Source: Dactylellina haptotyla
Lineage: Eukaryota > Ascomycota > Orbiliomycetes > Orbiliales > Orbiliaceae
Length of the DNA: 64,000 nucleotides
NCBI GenBank assembly: GCA_031310005.1
Contig: CM062384.1
Coordinates: 2,232,001-2,296,000 of the forward strand
Direction: 5' to 3'
A program made the position numbers and the translations under genes. Within the stretch, counting starts at the first letter, position 1. Each line of letters begins with the position of its first letter. This document shows positions 35,246-46,429 of the stretch, one piece after another. The notes under the pieces are model-generated. The model made no database searches. It was given only the letters and a program-made list of their open reading frames with translations, and had not been told where the DNA came from.

Positions 35246-36667
35246 CTAGACATGTTACCGCTAACGTCGGCCACATTAATGGTGAGTTTTATTTCTCGTC
35301 TTCTTGTAGAAGTATCGCTATTTGTCTGTCTGAGGACTTTGTACTGATCCTTTTTTGCGTTACTTTTAGCGGTTGGTTCGGTAGCGGTTCGAGAAAACCA
35401 AGCCATCCAGCCTTTTTATAACCCTTGTCTTGGTGAGGTCAGAGACACTAAGGTTATAAAGTATCCTTTCGTCAGTTTGACATATCTATACCCGCGGACA
35501 AGGTGCTCGTGAAATCTGGGCGAGGTGGCGATAGCGAGATGAAAGCCTTTCTCAAATTCTTGGACCTATATACTACATAAGATAAATATCAATACAATAA
35601 TAAAACTAAAGAAAATAAAGCTACAGGAGATGAAAAACGGAAATGTGAACATCGAAGGACCCCGAATACTAGTATATGATAACAGTATCTATTGAAAGAA
35701 AAAATAATAGAGAAAGACACTGGGATTATATTTTCAATGTTTGGTTCCTGATCTAATATAATGCAATATACCTATTGAAGATGAAGTACGCCTTATCTCT
35801 GGCGTTTTCTATGATCGAAGGTATTTTAATATAAGAAACTATAAGACCGATGTACCGGATACATGGCCCATTGTTGGGGGTGAGAGTGCTGCTTCGGAGC
35901 GATGAAACCAGCGAACCGTATGATTTGTGGATGACACATACTGGCGCCGAAGAAATTTTAATTTTCTTCTTTTTATATCCGAACAATTCAAATTCAAGTC
36001 AGCCAATTGTGTCTCCTAGCCACAAAACCCAAGTAACATATATGCATAATAAGTATTAACAATCTAAGACTTAAAAGCCTCACTATGGAGGGGAAGGAGA
36101 CAACGTATTGAGTCTCCTCTTCCAGCCAGACAAGAATAAAGAGGCCTTACATTTGCCGCTGTCCCATTGGAGGTGAGCAGACTCGGATCCCTTGGAAGTC
36201 CTATAGAGGATTATCACTATACAGAAGTTATATGCATGGATATGGCGACAAATATATTGACATCAAAGGCGCGCTCGACCTCCTATCAAAATCGGGAGCT
36301 TATTTTCCAGAGACCCGTCTCCAATTGTTCCTTCCCCAAAGACAAGTTGTTTCCTGCTTCCCCCCCGTAGCTAGACCGGTACATGACTGCCAAACTCTGA
36401 AATTTTATACTCATTATATACGAGTTTCTCCGTTGTACCTATAAACACAAACTGAGCACTTCAGTTGTATGACTACGGTTGAAGGTAAGGGGTTCACCAC
36501 CTATCAGATCAGGGCACATGCGCAGAAGTCCAGATGGATTTCTTCGGTGTCTGGCGTAATAAACCTGTTCGAGAACTCAGAACTTTATTATGGCTTTGGA
36601 TCTGGGTGGCAGGGCTTGGGGTTACATCGATCTCAGCTATTTAAAACCCGAAGAAATCTCTAATTAA

Positions 36668-36780
36668 TTGTTGGAGCAGTCGTGGCGCGCCAAATAAGGG
36701 GTGAAAGGAGAATATACAAACTTAATAAATATTATTACATACCGAGATTGATTGAAATGGACGGCTCCAGCACAAACAGG
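36668..36780. mobile_element. Possible LTR-like fragment (Ty1/copia-like ends)
   Basis: The stretch starts TGTTGGAGC and ends GGCTCCAGCACAAACA, giving imperfect inverted ends of the TG...CA kind seen in copia-type LTRs. No target-site duplication and no internal domain can be seen. Treat as a fossil fragment of uncertain nature; age cannot be judged. Confidence 0.22.
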
Positions 36781-37101
36781 TGGTGCGCTGGTGCTATTGA
36801 AGTTCAATCCGTGTGAGAAGAGCTATACTATTATTTATGATTTTCAATATCTGAGAATCTCTCTATAAATGCGTGAAGATATCCGCAAAAAGGGCAAAGG
36901 CTCGAGCGAGGGCAAAAAATGTGCCTTCGTTGGTGTTCTCAATAGGCATGAGTTAATATACAATAGAGGGCTGATTCAGTTTGGATTCCTCAATTAAAGA
37001 AACCGAATGATCATAATAACAATAAAAAGTTATGAAGAGAGAAGCTGAAAATGGAAAATGCAGATTCAACCCATGACCGACAATTATCAACTATAAATTA
37101 A

Positions 37102-38084
37102 TTAAGCCCCATTAACACGGGCAGGACATCCATGACCAGCCCAAACACCAACACGAATCTCCCAAGACGGATCCGCATCCCAGAAGGTCCTGGCAGTGTA
37201 GAACTTTGGCGGTTTATAAGTGTCAACACAGACCGCGTTGATATCGAACCCGATCACGCCGTGGTTCTTGTCAGTGAGCATAAGATTGACCAGATCTTGA
37301 GCGAGACGGCCAGCAACTTGTCCACAGAAGATACGTACGGTTTCCTGACGCCAGGAACAGAGGATGACAGCGGCGCGGTCGGTACAGCCAACGTTGACGC
37401 ATTTTCCTTTGGGGGCATAGCAGTAGGCATTTTCCCATCGTGGGATGCGGAGCAGATTGATTGCGGACTGGGGCCATTCCGGTTCGATAGCATACCTATT
37501 GGAGGCCGGCTGTCGTTGGCAGTAGTAGATCTGCTTGAGGCGCTTCTCCAAAGCATGATCTTTGACAACGGTGACCTGCTGCAGGGTTTAACGAGGTTAG
37601 TTGTCCGTGTCAATTAGAGTCAAAGATAAAATATACTTACGTTATCGAAGGCAGTTGCATTATAAAGAGGGTGCTTTGTTAGTTGTTCGTCGATTTCCTG
37701 GCAAAGGAAAAGATAGTAAGTAAAATTGTATCTTCTGTTGTTAGTCTGTAGGGAATAGAGACTTACATTGATAGAAGAGCCAGAGAGTTCAAATTTGGGA
37801 CCACCCGGAAAGTATTCACCAGAGACAGTGAGAGGAACGATGGGAGCGGTATCGCCTTTCTCGTTGACGAAGTATTGTTGGCCGTCTTTACCTGTGAATA
37901 CGCTCTCTCCGTCCCGAGGAACGACAGAAGACTGTCGGTTAGAAAGGCAACGTTAGCGGATCTAAACTCAGGAATGCTCAGGAAAGCACAGACAAATGCT
38001 TACTAAGACATGCTGAGTTGGCCCGAGGGTCAATAGAGCTAAAGTTACTAATGCAACTTTGAAGAGCAGAGCAGCATCACGCAT
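37102..38084 (-). CDS. Secreted cysteine-containing orphan protein
   Basis: Four exons: 38084-38004, 37931-37767, 37697-37641 and 37578-37102; 259 residues. Introns are 72, 69 and 62 bp, all GTAAG...CAG and in phase 0. The last acceptor is a tandem CAGCAG, so a form one glutamine shorter is possible. A signal peptide (about 1-22, LFKVALVTLALLTLGP) leads into a region with DGQQYFVNEKGDTAPIVP. The C-terminal half has cysteines in YYCQRQ, AYCYAPKGKCVNVGC, ILCSW, IFCGQ, AVCVDT and GHGCP. An even cysteine set suggests disulfides. I do not recognise the family. Secretion with several cysteines fits an apoplastic or effector-like protein, which is inference only. It stands alone between gene-poor tracts. 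Confidence 0.8.
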
Positions 38085-39181
38085 CTTGAGAAATAGGATC
38101 GTATCAAAGTAGACAGGATGAAATGGAGATTTATCTTCTGAAGAGTACGGGGGCGACTGTGCGATCGTTGGTGTGGTGAGAAGTAAGGACAAAGAGAAAC
38201 TGTCATATGCAACGGAAAATTGGGTTTAAATCTCTAACGAGGGTAGTGGTAGGCGGGATTGATTTTGGGTCTTGCCACGTCTAAACTGGGAGCAGCAGGC
38301 ATAGCAGCAAAGGGCCCAGCTCCAATGCCCAACATTTTTGCCTATAGACCAGAGGCTCATTTTACAACTTGGTACCGAATGCTTAAAGTATGCCATTGGG
38401 AATTAAACCCCTTCCAACGGAGGGGATTGAGAGCGCCAGAATATTCTCTAGCTAGGTTCGATGATTTCTACGCGAGTCTTATTGCTATATAACATTTTCT
38501 CAGTAGTGCCGGTTTCTGACTAGTTGAGCAGAATGGGTTTACTTGTTAGATCTAACTTTAAATTGGAAGATTAGTGCTAGCTCTTGTTGTTATCGCCATT
38601 GTAGAGGACGACCAAGTTCAGGGTTGACATATATAACTTATCAGCGATATCCGAATCGGTCGAAATTAAATTCGATACCTGCATCTATTCCTGTGATCAG
38701 CCCAATTAATTACTTGCGAGCAGTCGAATACATAAAGCTATCCCCCATCTCAGAAAACGGCAAAATCTATATACTAATTGTGATAGACAAGCATCCTGTG
38801 ACTAGGAATTCATTATCATACTGTTTAATTGTTAGTTATCGAGTCAGGTACCTCTCCTAGCTTCTTTTGTTACTAACATTGGCAGGGTAACCTGGTCAAA
38901 GCGGCATATTCGCAATATTTGTTGGATTCTGGGGGCCCTTGACGGTCTCTGCAACTACGATTATAATATTACCAAAGACAAGCCTGTTGTAGTTGTAATC
39001 TATTATAACACCGCCCAACTTCAGCCCGTTGGTCTCTGCAAGCGTCTCAGTGGATGGATGCTGGGTTGAGTTCCAAAGGGATATCTCGGGTTATATCTAG
39101 CAGTTTATATATATACAGTTTGATAATTATAATGTACAGATCAAGTGTAAAATACTCAAATATGAGGATCGCTTTCTGCCT
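38085..39181. other. Intergenic tract
   Basis: Upstream of the secreted orphan gene and downstream of the BCS1-like gene. AT-rich; the frame at 38543-38860 shows no family resemblance. Confidence 0.45.
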
Positions 39182-40809
39182 TTACGTAGAAGGGTTGGAT
39201 TGTACCATGGCCTTTGCTACAGCTAGTGCTTCCTCTGCGCTTCTCTTGTGGTAGACAAAAAGACCTTGAAGTTCAGCAGTGCTGATACCCTTTCCAGTAC
39301 CGTTAAATGCACCAGATGACCTGAGTACAGCCACAAACTCTCTACATAGTTCAGCGACCCTTTGCTGCCTTTCCGGGTCTAGTTCTTCATCACCGTAGAA
39401 CCGTTCAAACATCTTCTCCACTTGCCACTCTGTCGCGAGTCCAATCTCTAAGGCCATATCCACCCTCCCTGGTCGGACCAATGCATCATCGAGTCTCTCT
39501 TTATAGTTTGTCGTCAGGAAGAGAATCCGCTCCTCACTGCTGGCTACGCCATCAAGAGCGTTTAGCAAACCGGAGAATGTGACGTTGGCACCGGAGTAGC
39601 CTTCCTCATTCTTCTGCTTCCGATTCGCAAACGCAGCATCGGCATCCTCTAAAAGAGCAATGCTCCTCGAAGGCAGATTGATCAGCAGATGATTCAACCT
39701 ATCATCTGTGAGCCCTCGTTCGGAGAGATTGATAAGGCAGATATCGTAATCTAAGTCTCCAGCCAATGCCTTGATGAAACTAGATTTACCACTCCCGGGA
39801 GGACCGTAAAGTAGATATCCTCTGCGGTAGGGGATTCCGCGATCGTGGTACCACTTGCTAGACGCCAGAAAATCGTTGATATCGGTGACGATTGATTCCT
39901 TGACATCTTTATCGAGCACAACTGAGCTTAGCGGTCTCTTCGCTTGCGGTTGGCCGAAGGGTCGCCATTCTGTACCCCACGAGGTGTATATTACTGTTTT
40001 CCCTTCCTGGGTTTTCAAAGCATATGTTTGCGCGGCGGAGAGAAGCTCGTTGAAGACGTGCCGATGCGCGTAGAGCGTCGTGAGGGAGATCGTTTCCCAA
40101 GGGATACCGGAAGGATCGAGATTTTTGAGCTCCCTGGTGCGCTCCATTTTTAGAAATGTGTTTTTATATCGAAAGATGGAGTTGCCGATACCGGGGAGGA
40201 GGGAGAACGAGGTACTGATACTGCCGTTGTCATGCTTCTCGATGGTAGTAGCGACAGACAGCTGGTGGATACGGGGTGTGTATCTGGTGAAGAGGTACTT
40301 TATGGGTGATCGGAAGGGTGACACCAAAGGCGCAGCATCTCCTCCCGCCAAAGGTATTGCGTTTGCCCGGGCCAGACTCCGCTGATGGTGATGGATCCAT
40401 TGGAGGAACCAGGCATAGGACTGGTCACGAATTGGGATCTCGACGGTTATGAGGAAATGCCGCTGGAGGGCGGTTGTGAGAGAGACCAAGGCCTTGCGAC
40501 CAAATGCGAGACCAGCGGTCAGACCGACGACGCCTACTCCCTACGTGCACAGACTTGAGTATCAATTAGCTGTGCATGTTTGATCTGAGGGGGGTATAAA
40601 TAACATACGGCCGCCAGAACTTGGTTATCAGACAGCTGGTCCCGCCATGTCTTTGGCGCCTCCCGTGCCGCATTCTTGGGAATCGCAGTGATACTCTCCG
40701 CAGCCTTGTCCGCCGGATTTGATATCAAGGCAGGTTCATCGTGGGCCGTATACGCAGGCGGATAGTCGCTAGGAGGCTTAGCATTCTGGGCCCCGACGCC
40801 GAATGGCAT
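39182..40809 (-). CDS. BCS1-like mitochondrial AAA ATPase
   Basis: Exons 40809-40609 and 40540-39182 (68-bp intron, GTATGT...TAG, phase 0) give 519 residues. The N-terminus has a short hydrophobic segment (about 68-82, GVGVVGLTAGLAFG) followed by basic residues. This matches the BCS1 arrangement of one inner-membrane span plus a cryptic internal presequence. The BCS1-specific middle region follows, then the AAA module: Walker A GPPGSGKS (313-320), Walker B ALLEDADAAF with Glu365/Asp366, sensor-1 LFLTTNY and an arginine-finger region RPGRVDM. Yeast Bcs1 moves the folded Rieske protein into complex III. Fungi carry several BCS1 paralogs, and this may be one of them rather than the respiratory chaperone itself. 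It shares a divergent promoter with the ubiquitin E2 gene. Confidence 0.92.
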
Positions 40810-41476
40810 TACCTCTGCTCTACCCCTCGCGATAGAGAGGCTTATCGGCGCGAGATGATGTGGTTTTGGAGTTCGAGAAGGGCCGTCGTCTGAAGGCTGT
40901 GTTTTGGGATGAGGTCTGAAATTATCGTTCGTTCCGCGGTTCGGGCGACGGACCCCGGGCGACGTTCAAATCGCATCAAATAGCAGGCTCAGCCTCTCCC
41001 CGGAGCCCGGAGCCCTCACCGGGACACCTGCCCGGGGTGAGATTACTGGGCAAAAGATAAGTAGCCCGCGCCCGCAGCTTCATCGTCTCCAACTTCTCTC
41101 TCTTCTTCCATTCTCACAACTTCTCCAACCAGCCTCGCAACCTCAATCAAACATCGCAGAAGACTCTCGCCGGATACTTCGCCGTGTCGAGCTCGCTTGG
41201 CTTCCATTCCAGTGCCCGCTTACAGGCTCTGATTCCGGATTATCGGCTGCAGCTTCACCCTTGTCGCTCTCCACTTGACTCGCCCAGCACCTGCCTGACT
41301 TGCGCCTTTGGAACTGACTCAATTCCAATAAGCAATCTTCAGCTCGCAGCACGAACACCCAACTCGATTACCTACTTACTTATATATCCTCCGCCAGCAA
41401 GGAACTGTCATTTCGGTCATTGCTTTTACCTCCCTCCCATCACCACCTCCTCCTATCTCACAGCAAGACCGTAAAC
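40810..41476. promoter_or_regulatory. Divergent promoter of BCS1-like and E2 genes
   Basis: 667 bp between two start codons pointing apart. GC-rich elements (gcgacgttc, ccccgg and gggcga motifs around 40940-41050) lie near the centre, followed by a pyrimidine-rich stretch toward the E2 start. No clear TATA box. Confidence 0.6.
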
Positions 41477-42182
41477 ATGGCCGCCGTCAAGAGAATCGGT
41501 AGAGTGAGTACTCTCCCGAAACACCAAAAAACAAACAACGAGGCTCTGAAAGATCGAATATCTCTAACTTCACCCTGCACGGCTCTAGGAACTAGCAGAG
41601 TTCGAAAAATCTCCACTCCCTCACATCTCTGCCGGCCCCGCGACAGACACCGATTTGTTCAAATGGAATGTCGTTCTCACCGCCCCTGAATCCTCGCCAT
41701 ACGCTGTACGTGAATCCCTCTGCCCCGCTTTACCCCACCATACAAAACCATTCCACGGCTGTAGCCCTGCGTGGCAATTTTTTGTCAACCTGTCGCTTCT
41801 TTTTTCCCTTATATTTTCGTACAGCCACGCTAACCTAGGACAAATGATATACCTTCGTCTTTCACAGGGCGGCATCTTCACCCTCCGCCTGGACATTCCC
41901 AATGAGTACCCCTTCAAAGCGCCAACTCTCTCCTTCACAACCAAAATATACCATCCCAACGTGTCCAACGACGACAAGGGCTCCATGTGTCTCGGTATCC
42001 TTCGCTCGGAGAACTGGAAGCCATCCTGCAAGATCGCCCAGGTTCTCGAAATGGCAGCCGGCCTGCTTAAGGAGCCCAACGTCGACGACGCCGTCGAGAC
42101 CGGTATCGCGGAAGAGTACAAGAACAACTACGAGCAGTTTGCAAAGACTGCGCGGGAGTGGACGAGGAAACATGCCAAATAA
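41477..42182 (+). CDS. Ubiquitin-conjugating enzyme E2 (UBE2L3-like)
   Basis: Three exons: 41477-41503, 41589-41705 and 41868-42182; 152 residues, a minimal UBC fold. The catalytic Cys89 (GSMCLGIL) and the HPN tripeptide 77-79 (IYHPNV) are present. ENWKP after the active site and the C-terminal EEYKNNYEQFAKTAREWTRKHAK pattern point to the UbcH7/UBE2L3 group. That group hands ubiquitin to HECT and RBR ligases rather than building chains directly on lysine. Introns are 85 and 162 bp; the second, longer one separates SSPYA from GGIF within a well-conserved stretch. It is probably cytosolic and nuclear. Specific E3 partners cannot be inferred. It converges on the BTB-like gene. Confidence 0.94.
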
Positions 42183-42587
42183 GAACACCCATCTAAAGGG
42201 AAACGTATAGAAGGCGAATGAAAGAGACGGATAGGGTATTTTTTCGCGTAAGATCAATGATACGGTTGATGATATTGGCGTTATACACTTGAAAAAACGG
42301 GTACACGGTTCTTTCTTAGCTTTAGTTTGGCGGGATGAAATTCCCCTCTGGAAATTTTAAGAAAATATTTCTTCGACCACGGATATTTTTGAGTGCATCT
42401 GGCGTTTCTAGTTGTTTGTAATTATATCCTTTGGTCATAAGGTTCTATATAGAGAACGAATATCTGTCCAACATATATATCGAATTGATGCAAAATTCTT
42501 CCGTGAATCCAAAGCTGGTATACTTAATATCTGCGCTCTCTCTCTGACTCTCTCATCGTCATGTCACTTTGCTGTTCATGAGATCTC
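42183..42587. other. Convergent 3' region
   Basis: Lies between the ends of the E2 gene (plus) and the BTB-like gene (minus). It should hold both 3' ends; no gene seen. Confidence 0.5.
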
Positions 42588-44034
42588 TCAGAACGATTCG
42601 CTTTCAGCGGGTGTTACGTAGCCAGGAACTCGCTCTAGTTGATATTTTGCTTGGGATTGTATGAGATCCAGCTGTTTTGCCAACGGGCATACTTGAAACG
42701 GGCCACCTTGATATCACACAGGCTCTGGTTAGCCACCACTGGGAATCTATGGTTTGTATTGGGTGCACACTTACCAAATCCGTTCTCCCTCATCAGCCCA
42801 ATGCTGGTATTCCTGACGAACAGATCCCCGACGCCCAACTGTTTCATCAAGGGATCGAGGTAATTTCTATCCAAAGTCAGAAGGCTCCTCTGGTGATTAG
42901 GCACTATCGAATCCTGATCGTGTCGTTTAAACATGATGGTTGTCATTTGCAGCGACTGGACGGCAGAAACGATCTCAGCCAGCGACGCTGAGGGGATCTC
43001 AAGACAATCCGCGAGAAGCAGGTCCTGAATCTTCTGCCTCCTCAGCGACCGCATCAGGGATCCTAAAGCGAGAGCGAAGCAGTCTTGGTTCTTACAGCAT
43101 GCGAGGTCGTTGGCCGTGCTGAAACCGAATACATCGTCGTGGGCCTTGAGACTCATCATGCTCTCGACTAACTTGTACATCGGCTCCAAGACTCTTGTTA
43201 GACGCTCCAGGCGCTCCATTAAAACGAAATCTAACCGTCAAGAACCCTTCAGATCAGCATGTGTCTTTCCCCATTTTTGTATACTTCAAACCCTCATTCG
43301 GGAAGCTAGACCAAAAAAGGTCCAATACCTAAAATATGCTGCGGCACAAGCTCCAGGTTAACCTCCATCTTCCTATAATGCGTCGCTCCAAAATATCTCG
43401 AATTCGCCCATTGCGACAATAACCCGCCAAACCCAGCGATAACATCCGGCGCCATCGGCGTCCACCTGTAAAACTTCTGCCGCACTTCCTCGTTCCCTTC
43501 ATAAACGGACTCGACAACCAGATGCGATATCAGAATCTTCGACGCCTTCTCCACTATCCCCGCCGACGCGGGAATATCAGAAAATACAACCGCAACAAAC
43601 AACCATCCCTCAGCGCAAGCGTCCAGGGTATCCTTCGAATCCGGATCCTTGTTCTCCAAACACGAATCGATCCAGAATTGTGCCCACGGCGACAGCGCTT
43701 TGGCGAAGTCGAATTCGTCCGCTAACAGCGCTATGCCGTTTAGGGTGGCAAACCCAACGCTCCGAGGCACCCGCGCGGTGCGATAGTGGAAGATATCGAA
43801 GATTATCGTCAGCGCGGTGACTGTTGTGTCGAAGACTGTGGTTTTGCGGTACTCCCTCCCGTTCGCCGATATTGTGCCTAACGGCGCGAATTCGGTGTCC
43901 GGGTCCAGTGTTTTGCGCCAGACGGGCGAGGCAACTCGGAGGGACGCTGAGGAGATGAGGAAGAGGTGTTGGGTGGAATCGACGTTCAGCTCGACGGCCA
44001 GGTCGGCGACGGGCGAGAATTCATGGACTTGCAT
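42588..44034 (-). CDS. BTB/POZ-like fungal protein
   Basis: Proposed exons 44034-43329, 43230-42775 and 42706-42588 give 426 residues. The N-terminal part resembles the divergent BTB fold of fungal proteins: DLAVELNVDSTQHLFLISSASLRVASPVWRKTL, then TALTIIFDIFHYRTARVP and LNGIALLADEFDF. BTB proteins of this kind may act as dimerisation or Cullin-3 adaptors; role here unknown. The second intron (GTAAGTGT, branch GGCTAACC, CAAG acceptor, 68 bp) opens a C-terminus ending CPLAKQLDLIQSQ...GYVTPAESESF, with regular helix-like composition. Without that splice the frame runs instead to 42635 with a less protein-like tail. Both models are possible; I favour the spliced one. Confidence 0.72.
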
Positions 44035-44521
44035 GATTTTCTTGGAGATGGTATAACCGTATACTTTGTAGTATGCATAGATGTGTCGATTGGGAAATTA
44101 CAGACCCGGCTGAGGGGGGCGCATCTTGGCTTTTGGTTTGCAGAGGCGTCATATTGTCGGCTGGGTTTCTTTCGCATATGCGTACCTTCGCCTAGCTGTG
44201 GCCATGCGCCTACAACGCCTTTGTGTAAATGGACGAGGCTGGTATATTCTACGTGATAATTTATATATATGTAGATTTCACCTCAGCGAATAGAGAGGAG
44301 ACAGTCAGATGGGTATTTTAGAATGGAGATATGTATGTATATATTGAGAAGCGATTCGCCCAAAAAAAGACCAAGTATACAGCTGAGCAGAGACCCGCTT
44401 TCAAATTCCCATCATATCCGCTCCGATATCGTCGACACATTGTCCCAACCTTCAAAACTCCATAACTAAAAATTCATAGGAAGAATAATTATAAGCACTC
44501 CAAAAACAGAAACTTTTTTTT
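44035..44521. other. Short intergenic region
   Basis: Holds the promoter of the BTB-like gene and the 3' end of the LRR gene. Nothing else seen. Confidence 0.5.
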
Positions 44522-46429
44522 TCAAGCCTCCACCTCCTTCGGCCGATTTTTCCACTCGCAGCTCTTCCCGCTCGCCTTCTTCAATATATCCTCATTATCC
44601 TCCGTCCACCACTTCTTCAGCACCATCTGCCCGCGTCTCGCCATCCCCGCATCTCGATTCCTATAAACGCTATCAATAGCCCTCACATCGTCCTTATCGT
44701 TCACTAACCACCTTCTCTCCTCGGCGAACCACTGATCGTACGTCATATCAGGATATTCATCCTTCACGTTTGCGTGCAATCGGTCCCTCAGCACGTTCTT
44801 CAGCCTGTTCGCCTCCTGGTTCACCGCTCGCCCTTCGCGGGATCTCTCGTCGGCTCTTAGCGTCCGCGCGTTATAGAACTGGATGAATCTGTTCTTCGCG
44901 ATGGCTTGCGAGATGGTATTTAGCGACGCTTGCGTCATGTTTGTGTATCCCAGGTCGAGATAGCGGAGGGTTTCGGAATTGTTTATCAGATTGACGGCGG
45001 ACTCGGCGGCCCCGTCTTCGAGCCAGTTGAATTGCATCTTTAGGTCGATGGTGGCGTAGGATTGGCCGATATCGATCATGCGAATGGTCGGGTGGTACGC
45101 TAACGCTTCGAGGAGTGCGGAGATGCCCTTGGTGCCTGCGCCGACGGATTGGAGGGATAGACGCTCGATGGACCGGTTTTTGCTGAGGCCTTCGGCGAGG
45201 ACTTTGCAGCCGCTGTCGCCGAGAAGGTTGTTGGCGAGGTAGAGGGAGGTCAGTTGGCAGGTTTGCTGGGAGATGAATTTTGAGATGTGGTTTATGGCGG
45301 TCTTTTTGCCTTCTTGGGCTGGGAGGATGCCCACGCCGTTGAGGTAGAGGGAATGGAGGGGCGATGGGGGTGCAATGGGGAGGAAGTCGCTGAAGTGGTC
45401 GGAGAGTTTGTCGAAAACTATGGCGAGACAGTCGTCACCGAGGTCGGTTTGGTCGAGGTCCAATGTTCGCAAACGGGGCAATTGCGAAAGGAGTTTGAAG
45501 AGAGATTCATGAGAACCTGGACCTAGCGGATTTCGTTTGAACCAGAGGTTCTCAATGATGCGGCTTTTCGCCATGGCATCAACAAGGATGGTAAAGGACT
45601 CGGTGTCGATGCAGTTTCCCGCGAGATACCAAGTTCTCATGGCGCTTGGACGCTTCTCAAGGAACTTGGCGATAGCGTGGGCACCGTCTGGGCCGATTAT
45701 ATTATTACCAAGCAGGAAGTGCTCGATAAATGTATTGGTCTCAAGCGACTCCATCAGCTGGGCTATCGACGGCCCGACGACCATTTTGCACAGGTCCATT
45801 CGTTTGTCAGAGTAAACCACCCCTCGTTTGAATTCCAGAAACTCAGTCTTATAGTAAGGCTCGTAGCCCGGTTCGAACTTTTGATCGTCCATCCTCTCGG
45901 ACTCTTCTTTGATCTGGCCAGACTCGTCAAAGTTCGACTTGAAGTCCTCAGCCGACATATCCTTCATCAAATGGGTGAAGAAAGGCTCAAGTTCACTGTA
46001 TGGCGCGATCTCAACAGGCATTGGCAGCGACGGCGGGTGGAGCACCGTCTGCGGCGTTACCTGTTGATCCCATCGGCCGTACGATTTAATCTTTTGCACC
46101 CATTTGGCACTTATATTTCCTTGGTCACCCGATTTCCTCATGCCACAGGTGGGACCGGCGGGAGCGCTGGCACCGTCTTCAGCTGGGGGAAACATCAGCC
46201 GGTCCATGATACGGCTGGTATCAATGCCGGTCAGGTCCAATTGCACTGCTGTCGCCATCTTTTGCAGGCGTGATATTAAACTCCCCGCTTTGGGTGTTGA
46301 TAGATAGTCCTTGGTGGGATCTGTGAGACCGACGTTGCGCGTAGTGAGGAGGCCTAAAGCATGGCGGGCACGTGAGATTAGCACAGAGAGACTCAACGGG
46401 ACTTGGGCGAAGGCACGATGTATATGCAT
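44522..46429 (-). CDS. Leucine-rich repeat protein (RNase-inhibitor type)
   Basis: Intronless, 635 residues from the first ATG or 578 from Met58 (46258), which has a better start context (aaagATGg). The central 200-520 region carries RI-type LRRs, seen as LLGNNIIGPDGAHAIAKFL, WYLAGNCIDTESFTILVDAM, LDLDQTDLGDDCL, LYLANNLLGDSGCKVLAEGL, LSLQSVGAGTKGISALLEAL and LDLGYTNMTQASLNTISQAI. The C-terminal part (DEYPDMTYDQWFAEERRWL) is helical and charged. Such repeats form a curved protein-binding scaffold; the partner is unknown. The extra 57 residues of the long form are basic, with few acids and alternating hydrophobics, like a mitochondrial presequence. Location therefore depends on which start is used. 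Confidence 0.87.
   Translation of the reverse strand: MHIHRAFAQVPLSLSVLISRARHALGLLTTRNVGLTDPTKDYLSTPKAGSLISRLQKMATAVQLDLTGIDTSRIMDRLMFPPAEDGASAPAGPTCGMRKSGDQGNISAKWVQKIKSYGRWDQQVTPQTVLHPPSLPMPVEIAPYSELEPFFTHLMKDMSAEDFKSNFDESGQIKEESERMDDQKFEPGYEPYYKTEFLEFKRGVVYSDKRMDLCKMVVGPSIAQLMESLETNTFIEHFLLGNNIIGPDGAHAIAKFLEKRPSAMRTWYLAGNCIDTESFTILVDAMAKSRIIENLWFKRNPLGPGSHESLFKLLSQLPRLRTLDLDQTDLGDDCLAIVFDKLSDHFSDFLPIAPPSPLHSLYLNGVGILPAQEGKKTAINHISKFISQQTCQLTSLYLANNLLGDSGCKVLAEGLSKNRSIERLSLQSVGAGTKGISALLEALAYHPTIRMIDIGQSYATIDLKMQFNWLEDGAAESAVNLINNSETLRYLDLGYTNMTQASLNTISQAIAKNRFIQFYNARTLRADERSREGRAVNQEANRLKNVLRDRLHANVKDEYPDMTYDQWFAEERRWLVNDKDDVRAIDSVYRNRDAGMARRGQMVLKKWWTEDNEDILKKASGKSCEWKNRPKEVEA

Larger units (their letters stand above)
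33996..37101. other. Gene-poor AT-rich tract
   Basis: Three kilobases without a supportable gene. It contains a perfect 32-bp palindrome (listed separately) and a weak LTR-like fragment. Small plus-strand frames (34286-34664, 36232-36444) are AT-driven and unconvincing. Confidence 0.45.
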
